DNA from: SLFH01 sp050486265
GTDB lineage: Bacteria > Planctomycetota > Phycisphaerae > Phycisphaerales > UBA1924
Direction of reading: 5' to 3'
DNA: 64,000 bases
Assembly (NCBI GenBank): GCA_050486265.1
Contig: JBJHCY010000008.1
Span: 50,355 to 114,354 of the forward strand
Positions 59,801 to 64,000 of this stretch are shown here, piece after piece (position 1 is the stretch's first letter; each line of letters opens with the position of its first letter). Made by a program: the position numbers and the translations under genes. Below the pieces are notes generated by a model. It saw only the letters and a list, made by a program, of their open reading frames with translations. It did not search any database and was not told the DNA's origin.

Positions 59801-62800
59801 TCGCGGGGCTCTCGGCGGGCGCCAACGGCGTGTACAACTCCGGGACCGCGGGCGTCACACGCGCCCTGGGCGTCAGCGAGATCCGCAATGTCTCGATCGC
59901 CTCGGGCTCGAATGTCATCGCCACCCGCTTCGGCTCTGAGAACATCCAGAGCGCCATCGCCGACGACAGCCGGTTCGGCTTCGTGGGCGTCAACAGCCCG
60001 GCGGCCGACAGCCGCATCTTCCTCGGCGCGCCCGCGGGCACGCCGGTCGGGGCGGGCGGGCTTGAGGTCAACCTCGGCAACAACGAGGCCGTCCGCATCA
60101 CGCTGACGGGCCCCGGCCAGGCGACCTGGGACTCGCAGGCGCGGGCCGTCCGCCTCTCGGGCACAACGCTGCAATCGTCGCTCCGCGTCGAGTCCACGCG
60201 CGACAACGGACGCATCAGCAACTTCAACATCTACTCGCGCAACGACGCCTCGCTCGGCACGCTCAACATCGTCGGCGACCTGCGGGGCGACTCCAGCGTC
60301 GTCGTCGACGACGCCGGCGGGAACATCACCTTCCGCGATGTCCGCACCACCGGCGACATCCGCTTCGGCGGCGATGTCGCCTCGATGACCTTCAGAAACC
60401 TCGACGCAGGCTTCGTCGACGCCCGTCGCGTCACCACCATGGCCGTCAACGGGCGCTACGGCGACCAGGTCGCCACCGTCCGCAACGAGGCCAAGATCGA
60501 CCTCGTCAGCGCCGGCACGATCACGATCAACGGGCGCATGCAGGCGGATGTCAACATCTTCCGCAGCGCCACGAGCATCACGGTCAACGGCGTCGTCGAC
60601 ACCTCGCTCATCCGTGTCGGGCGCAACCTCGGCGCCGCCAGCACGCTCGGCGGCGGCGCGCAGCCCGCCTTCACCGCCAACGCCTTCCTCCGCAGCCGCC
60701 TCTCGGTCGCCGACCAACTCGGCAATGTGACCATCGGCGGCGACATGACCGACTCGTCGATCCTCATCGGCGGCGACCTCGGCGCCAACGCCGACTACGG
60801 CGGGACCGGCATCAACGCCGACCGTGTCGGCACCGGCTTCGCCTCCAACATCACTGTCAACGGCAACTTCTTCGGGTCCGACATCGTCGCCGGCGCCCTC
60901 CGCGGGCCCGACCGCTTCTTCGGCACCGCCGACGACCGGGTCTCCTCAGGCCGCTCGCGCATCGGCAATATCACCATCACCGGGTCGGGCGTCGGCTCCA
61001 ACCGCTCGACCGAGTCCTACCGAATCTCCTCGACGGGCACGATCGGGACCGTCAACATCGGCGGCGCCCTCGGCGTGAACCAGGGCAACTTCGCCATCAC
61101 CCGCGCCGAGACGCAGCCCTTGCCCATCCAGGTCGCCGACCTCCGCGTCACCGAGTCGGCCAATGTCTTCACCGCCCGCCTGACCTTTAATCAGCCGGTC
61201 GACGCGGCGACCATCTCCGACGCCCTGAGCGTCCGCGAGCTCCGCGGCGCCACCGGGTCGCAGCAGATCTTCCTCGTCGAGGGCCTCGACTACACCCTCA
61301 GCTACGACGAGGCGACCAACACCGCCCTCGTCCGCTTCGAGCGATCCGTCACCGAGCGCAGCCTGCCGCAGCGCCCGGCAGTCCCCGGCCCCGGCGTCTA
61401 CCGCTTCGAGCTCTCCCAGGACATTCTCCGGGGCCAGATCCAAGGGGCGCGCCTCGACGGCAACGCCGACGGCTTCGCCGGCGACAACTTCTCCCAAGAC
61501 GCCATCGTCGGCGATGTCGGCGACAGGCTCAACCCGATCCGCCTCACCGGCAACGATGTCTTCGGCAACCCCATCAGCGTCGACTTCTACGGGCCCGCCA
61601 ACCTCAACCTGGTGATGGACAACAACTACGAGCCCGACGGGCTGCCCGATGTCAATGTCTCGCACACCATCCGCGGACGCATCGGCAACCACCCCGACCA
61701 CGATCTCAACTTCTTCCGCTTCGGCGCCGACGCCGACCTCTACAGCATCACCCTCCAGGCCGGCCAGTTCCTCCGCCTGAGCAATGTCGAGGGCATCGGC
61801 CAGTTCGCGGAGGTCTCGATCCTCACGCCCAGCGGCGACCTGGTCAACAGCTTCACCGGCCCCAACGCCAGCGGCGATGTTGTCATCCTCCCCGGCTCGG
61901 GCATCGGCTTCGCCGACTTCGTCAGCGAGCGAAACCTCTTCGTCCAGACCACCGGCACCTACATCATCGCGGTCGCCAACGCGGACTTCCAGACCGGCCA
62001 GTTCCCCTTCCAGAGCCAGGGCCTCGTCAACTTCCCCAACCTCCCGGGCACCTTCGGCGACTACCGCTTCGACATCACCGTCTACGACGACGGGAACAGC
62101 GGCTTCAACGACATCACCGACGCCGGCAGCGCCAAGCGCATCGTCAACGCACCGAGGCTCATCGAGTTCGCCGGCCCCGACGGCGAGCTCGGCACCGCCG
62201 ACGATATCGAGTCCATCGTCCGCGGCGGCTATGTCTTCACACGCGGGCCCGGCATGTCCGTCGTCGGCTCCAGCCCTTCGGGCGACATCACCTCCACCCG
62301 TCAGGGCGGACGCCTCGTCACCGATATCAACGGCTCCATCGGCCCGCGCGGCCACATCGGCATCCCCGGCGACATCTACCCCGACATCGATGTCTACCTC
62401 CTCAACAACGGGCAGCCCATCGAGCCCGGCACGCTGATGACCATCACCGTCAGGCTCAACGAGTTCGGCGCCGACCTCGGCAGCCGAGGGCCCGACCTCG
62501 GCGAAGACTTCAGCTCCTCCTTCATCGACTTCAGCAGCTTCGTCCAGTTCGCCCTCTTCGATACCACCGGCGCCAGCGGCCTCGCCGACGCCTCCCTCCT
62601 CTTCAGCCCCTCGGACTTCTCGCCCAACGGCGGCACGCCCGGCGTGATCGCCGACAACGGCATCAACAGCTACGGCTTCGACGAGAACGGCGACTTCTTC
62701 ATCACCTTCGCAGCCCCCGGACGCGCCGACGGCGGCGGGCTCAACCCCGCCTCCTACGCCATCTACCTCCAGGGTGTCTTCAACACCGACTACAGCATCC

Positions 62801-63579
62801 GCATCGTCACCGAAGGCACGGCGCCCGTCGTCCAGCGCACCCAGAATGTCTTCATCGAGCTCCAGGGCGGCAATGTCAACTGGCTCGAAGCCGGCAACCG
62901 CGAGACCACACTCACCGCCTTCGATCCCTCCGTCCTCGGCCTCGTCGGCTCGGCCGTCAACGGACAGCCCATCAAGGACTACATCGTCGGCAGCGTGGTC
63001 TCCAACCTCGAAAGCCTCTACTCGAGGGCCGGCGTCGATGTCCGCTTCTCGACCAACCCCCGCGACTTCGAGTTCCAGGACTTCTCCACCGTCTTCCTCT
63101 CCAACGCCGTCGATCCCACGAGCCCGCTTCTCGGCTCTACCTTCGGCCAGCCGTTCGGCCTGAACCTCGGCTTCGGCGGGGGGGTCCTCAGCCAGCCCTT
63201 CGGCTTCGCCCAGCGGTCCGACCCGCTCAACATCGACCGGAACGACGAGGCCGTCGTCTTCGTCCCCTCCCACGCCCAGCTCGGCTTCACCCCCTCGGCG
63301 CAGGATGTCGACAACCTGATCACCTCCATCACCGCCAGCGTCAGCCGCCACCTCAACGAGCTGATGGGCCTGCGCGTCACGGCCAACAACGCCCCCGGCG
63401 GCGTCGATGTCCTCGCGGCCAACGCCCCACGCCTGCCCCCGCCCAACGCCAGCTTCTTCCAGATCCCGACCCTCGACCGGGCCCTCTCGAACTCGTTCGA
63501 CTCCGTCGAGAACACCATCTTCTGGATCGGACGCCAGAACTCCGGCTCCCTCCTGGACCGCATTCTCGCCCCGGCCTGA
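53887..63579 (+). CDS. Giant exported LEPR-type surface protein with beta-helix repeats
   Basis: A 3230-residue protein. Residues 1-50 are the planctomycete export/anchor region: a basic stretch (RPYVRRRTRSVEKHSAGR) and ERLEPRQLLF. Most of the protein (about 100-2400) is made of repeated beta-strand units with NI/VTI/G.I..AG and N.G..SI..INNGSL-like turns, fitting a long right-handed beta-helix. Around residue 2570-2700 is a pre-peptidase C-terminal-like domain (IRGRIGNHPDHDLNFFRFGA...). GTADD turns (GPDGELGTADDIES; GPDRFFGTADDRV) may bind calcium. The last 250 residues look like a metzincin-type domain whose HExxH is changed to RHLNELMGL (near 3155). There is no cysteine and only about eight lysines. 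ATG 53887 follows GAGGAG; a GTG 21 bases earlier is less likely. Confidence 0.88.
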   Translation: MNRSSAVVRPYVRRRTRSVEKHSAGRLAALAGRSARPAVERLEPRQLLFTLEITPESDLNGDGIGVAAVIFGYAIPYLNTNIEIEDPDDPEIIDEDFGEEAPRNIPSGTVFEESNLRVRHNLAPATDSRIIAQIGPDGPIAGTETMQIITRQEGRFMSFEFLGEESGLPLAMQEFSFFANRGVNAQFQPITAFGLPYNDIRLELRFDGELVDAFTGTALRDFNIGGDGANIPAGVGEFFFSAADPRVSGVFDEVRLVATANNPNPFRLDDFSATLPFGIFNEVVSSTLFGAEVRLVGPIGARATITDLNQNPIVPTIRVGIVDNVVLIDRDLDGVPNFNAGIGRIVLENTDSRTNLTVLGGNIEQGENQNASFSPIELPEGIYQEGTGEGAFIYTRSEDFNGIFDQFEQAGFGFGFTADDDGIGLPPGQGSVLIGSPFVRNPASTQTFNPGGAVPGIPVTGGGLSISDPLRFNNPTQGIFVNDGSSMGRVAIHGILFGSSRYTGAVDEINIGYNMGSTTVDGDLGAFIVAGDAGFYVFEDDATIPPGLAVNEAFKTNNELVVGRSLGEFIAGGRTLMDITVVGDINDPANRPPRDILRYREREFIWAVPEGSQVNEGFFFNAWAEFQVRNPGFNGFGRTYSDQPLMLGSSVLRNDVIDAAEWVGSLGTAVEIRGEVGYRDPSFNTAVDVSDVYGFAVDGTTPVVIQSTSLAVGLRVVDSDGRTVAAGEFPIREIGDFAQSFVFEPDAPGVYYLVVYDPETANERFIDGVAYTVAINGMAPTTLGSVRSGGGTPAETSAGQPSVTVLNGSWGVHRIGTGYYTPGGDIQDPEEIFNSAEEEARIRQSLRSGIYSVQGSLYGIWTGSDIDPQQTFGQVRYNIGGNLGMLLTGRSELGGDGPTQGDASFLYLDVGGDVGTIDISGGIGYRQPIDDGANELRGVGIVLRTGRDLVANPSANGSIGMIRVGAHMHGIGSRIVIPDNATLGAFLISQDIDFDPNEEPDVGIFGGSIDTARTIQTGVNSDVRFMDFPRIDLVGVQTELPIIPGQTLELTDDRGGKVSIGVTGVPSQVPIGVVRIMPIDNSVGVAIANIEVNLAGGRNLNISGVGGTAGAGPVSIGRIDITNATLQSNINISGNTEIDVYRIVQTGGTGLNRIANSSFNGDIVAIDVIGLNELEITRGSLGRTQVPAWGPRLIGPELGVQAGLNDEVGGAMGISANTMTPFWNGNAFRPVNSLARGATNASLDDVGGPFGTFLNGAVIRGGDVQFIRVAQQTGDVRLQGAGATLLELQANSDNATVADRFDGIVGVIHAPNIGTVEIGDGLGPRKQSPIATTGIFAENELQSVQGGRTPGASIRSVIASANNFTPAEPPFEFGGIEEIRLRGGGDYDGAQIYVADFDAFWENPFFTTADLIRGVIGQVTGQDADFFRSSILALEMERFDLTNGFFDSSEISLLNRGDAILATGFRNSTRTGTDQEFRPSVITVGGNMQRIETKQTTGVMSDLLIDIVGDVRGQISAGTFTRVDIQVDGRIERLIANNSFRASRINTGEIRQSMAVTNDIATSEIRVAGLVNAITAGGRIFNSEFTISGSDGRLNNLQAGTGFSGEVVSAGPVARVATLAGDLVATIRTTTESGVVGIVQAGRDLVLNADIAGGVSQLVAGRHIGRQGEAGVILVRGNLFSLSAPNGQLYADVRVGGTLGIDTVVVPGGTVIGGGGSGQAGVTIGRGSDLPGNRTVGSGSIEAFDRIGRVTINGDFGGNIISHSRGIQNITINNGSLFQGRMIAAYDGSIESLTINNGSLLGSVHAGLDIVSLVVTAGNNVFGNVGVNQNFSPSEPFDNFRGQLPTGTSNTAQIDGPQIHAGRNIVNITISGQVWESGFYAGERIQQINIGMGVLADSGTRGTRGASYFAAGDRVGGINIAGNAIDVLFAAGVFDLGFNNRPGGVGPDADTVRAGVIDGVSIGGNTNNVDFVAGLSAGANGVYNSGTAGVTRALGVSEIRNVSIASGSNVIATRFGSENIQSAIADDSRFGFVGVNSPAADSRIFLGAPAGTPVGAGGLEVNLGNNEAVRITLTGPGQATWDSQARAVRLSGTTLQSSLRVESTRDNGRISNFNIYSRNDASLGTLNIVGDLRGDSSVVVDDAGGNITFRDVRTTGDIRFGGDVASMTFRNLDAGFVDARRVTTMAVNGRYGDQVATVRNEAKIDLVSAGTITINGRMQADVNIFRSATSITVNGVVDTSLIRVGRNLGAASTLGGGAQPAFTANAFLRSRLSVADQLGNVTIGGDMTDSSILIGGDLGANADYGGTGINADRVGTGFASNITVNGNFFGSDIVAGALRGPDRFFGTADDRVSSGRSRIGNITITGSGVGSNRSTESYRISSTGTIGTVNIGGALGVNQGNFAITRAETQPLPIQVADLRVTESANVFTARLTFNQPVDAATISDALSVRELRGATGSQQIFLVEGLDYTLSYDEATNTALVRFERSVTERSLPQRPAVPGPGVYRFELSQDILRGQIQGARLDGNADGFAGDNFSQDAIVGDVGDRLNPIRLTGNDVFGNPISVDFYGPANLNLVMDNNYEPDGLPDVNVSHTIRGRIGNHPDHDLNFFRFGADADLYSITLQAGQFLRLSNVEGIGQFAEVSILTPSGDLVNSFTGPNASGDVVILPGSGIGFADFVSERNLFVQTTGTYIIAVANADFQTGQFPFQSQGLVNFPNLPGTFGDYRFDITVYDDGNSGFNDITDAGSAKRIVNAPRLIEFAGPDGELGTADDIESIVRGGYVFTRGPGMSVVGSSPSGDITSTRQGGRLVTDINGSIGPRGHIGIPGDIYPDIDVYLLNNGQPIEPGTLMTITVRLNEFGADLGSRGPDLGEDFSSSFIDFSSFVQFALFDTTGASGLADASLLFSPSDFSPNGGTPGVIADNGINSYGFDENGDFFITFAAPGRADGGGLNPASYAIYLQGVFNTDYSIRIVTEGTAPVVQRTQNVFIELQGGNVNWLEAGNRETTLTAFDPSVLGLVGSAVNGQPIKDYIVGSVVSNLESLYSRAGVDVRFSTNPRDFEFQDFSTVFLSNAVDPTSPLLGSTFGQPFGLNLGFGGGVLSQPFGFAQRSDPLNIDRNDEAVVFVPSHAQLGFTPSAQDVDNLITSITASVSRHLNELMGLRVTANNAPGGVDVLAANAPRLPPPNASFFQIPTLDRALSNSFDSVENTIFWIGRQNSGSLLDRILAPA

Positions 63580-63602
63580 CCGGAGACAGCACACCAATGA
63601 AC

Positions 63603-63633
63603 ACCGCCCCTCGCTGCGAGGGGCGGTTTCTTT
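63603..63633 (+). terminator. Intrinsic terminator of the giant surface protein gene
   Basis: A perfect 11-base stem ACCGCCCCTCG / CGAGGGGCGGT with a CTG loop, followed by TTCTTT. It begins 24 bases after the stop codon. Confidence 0.9.
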
Positions 63634-63670
63634 GGAGGGGTGTGGGAACCCGGGCCGCGGCGGACTGCGG

Positions 63671-63890
63671 TCAGTCGTCGCCTCGCCCGGGGCGGCGTGA
63701 GCGTGCCGGTTTGATCCGCGGCGGCGGCGGGGGCGCCAGCTCGGGATGCTTCGGCGTCGATGCGCCGGGCTTCTGCGGCTTCGTCTCGACCGTCTCCGCT
63801 TCGGCGCGATGCACGCGCTGGCTCAGCCGCGAGAGCACGGTCTCGGCCTTTTCCAGCTCGCGCCCGATGTCGGCGCGCAGCCTGTCAAGC
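63671..63890 (-). pseudogene. 3' end of a disrupted gene (Pro/Lys-rich C-terminus)
   Basis: Reading the minus strand towards the TGA at 63671 gives an in-frame tail of about 72 codons: QLDRLRADIGRELEKAETVL, then SRLSQRVHRAEAETVETKPQ, then a Pro-rich end (ELAPPPPPRIKPARSRRPGR). The first part is a convincing coiled coil. The frame is closed by a TAA at 63920-63922, and no ATG or GTG with a ribosome-binding site lies between it and the coiled coil. The gene therefore seems to have lost its 5' part at about 63890, where unrelated sequence begins. The original function is unknown. Confidence 0.45.
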
Positions 63891-64000
63891 TGACCTGCCC
63901 CCGATTCATGTACCGGTCGTTATGAGAGTCGGTTGGTGTTCCTTCGTGTGTCGGGGGCACGGAGCGGAGGCGAGCGTAGCGAGCCGGAGCGGAGTGGCCC
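63891..64000. mobile_element. Possible end of an insertion element at the right window edge
   Basis: TGACCTGCCCCCGATTC begins exactly where the coiled-coil coding sequence on the minus strand stops making sense. The TGA...CCCCC start recalls ends of IS3-family elements, but only one end is visible, no transposase frame lies inside the window and the family call is tentative. The outer part (63957-64000) is a GAGCGGAGGCGAGCG-like GC-rich repeat without a gene. Confidence 0.3.

Noticed and set aside
60946..63597. An 883-codon minus-strand open frame opposite the end of the surface protein gene
   Set aside because: Composition is almost only Glu, Gly, Val, Ala and Asp, typical for the reverse of Ala/Pro/Ser/Arg codon patterns; no recognisable fold.

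Overview
The window comes from a high-GC bacterium that is most likely a planctomycete, probably of the Phycisphaerae type. The evidence is a 3230-residue exported protein with the planctomycete LEPRQLL motif behind a basic N-terminus, several secreted proteins without known family, few strong Shine-Dalgarno sites, a standard bacterial TPP riboswitch in front of thiC, and a nuoJKLMN block standing apart from the rest of complex I. The species assignment is inference. Coding density is high. I saw no rRNA, tRNA or CRISPR array.

Layout. At 1-5993 lie five tandem paralogous exported proteins (the first cut by the window edge), followed by an ECF sigma factor and a one-helix membrane protein in the anti-sigma position. 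At 6069-8888 is a large secreted protein. At 9025-13600 are a methyltransferase and a VOC protein in divergent orientation, then TPP riboswitch-thiC, a scrap of a DUF433 antitoxin and a DUF1963-like protein. At 13619-17878 a minus-strand group holds two membrane proteins, an SMR transporter and der. At 18053-27515 are housekeeping genes: miaA, topA, serA, uppP, two SpoU-fold RNA methyltransferases and a cysteine-free double thioredoxin-fold protein. At 27620-32998 are a small lipoprotein, an anchored amidase, a Ser/Thr kinase next to a calcineurin-type phosphatase, glyA and another lipoprotein.

At 33028-39740 come a BFD-like Fe-S protein, a 0.7-kb non-coding palindromic region that looks like a dead mobile element, a HAD phosphatase, a zinc-ribbon protein, a membrane-fused spermidine-synthase-like enzyme, aroC, a 43-residue membrane peptide and the pgsA-pgpA pair for phosphatidylglycerol. 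At 40486-47697 is the nuoJKLMN membrane arm of complex I with its own promoter and a terminator-like hairpin. At 47885-53543 are two small unknown proteins, a transglutaminase/esterase fusion, a membrane protein and pheA. At 53887-63579 is the giant surface protein with a long leader and a clear terminator. The right edge carries the 3' end of a minus-strand gene that seems to be cut by an insertion.

Two features run through the window. First, a 29-bp hairpin repeat (stem CACTGGCGG/CCGCCAGTG) occurs seven times in five intergenic gaps. Second, at least eleven genes have a -10-like TANNNT hexamer only 5-10 bases before the start codon, which points to leaderless mRNAs; other genes in the same window have good Shine-Dalgarno sites, some with TTG or GTG starts. 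Metabolically the genes cover thiamine, serine/glycine, chorismate to phenylalanine, undecaprenyl-phosphate and phosphatidylglycerol, plus respiration. The kinase-phosphatase pair and the sigma-associated secreted paralogs are the least explained modules.
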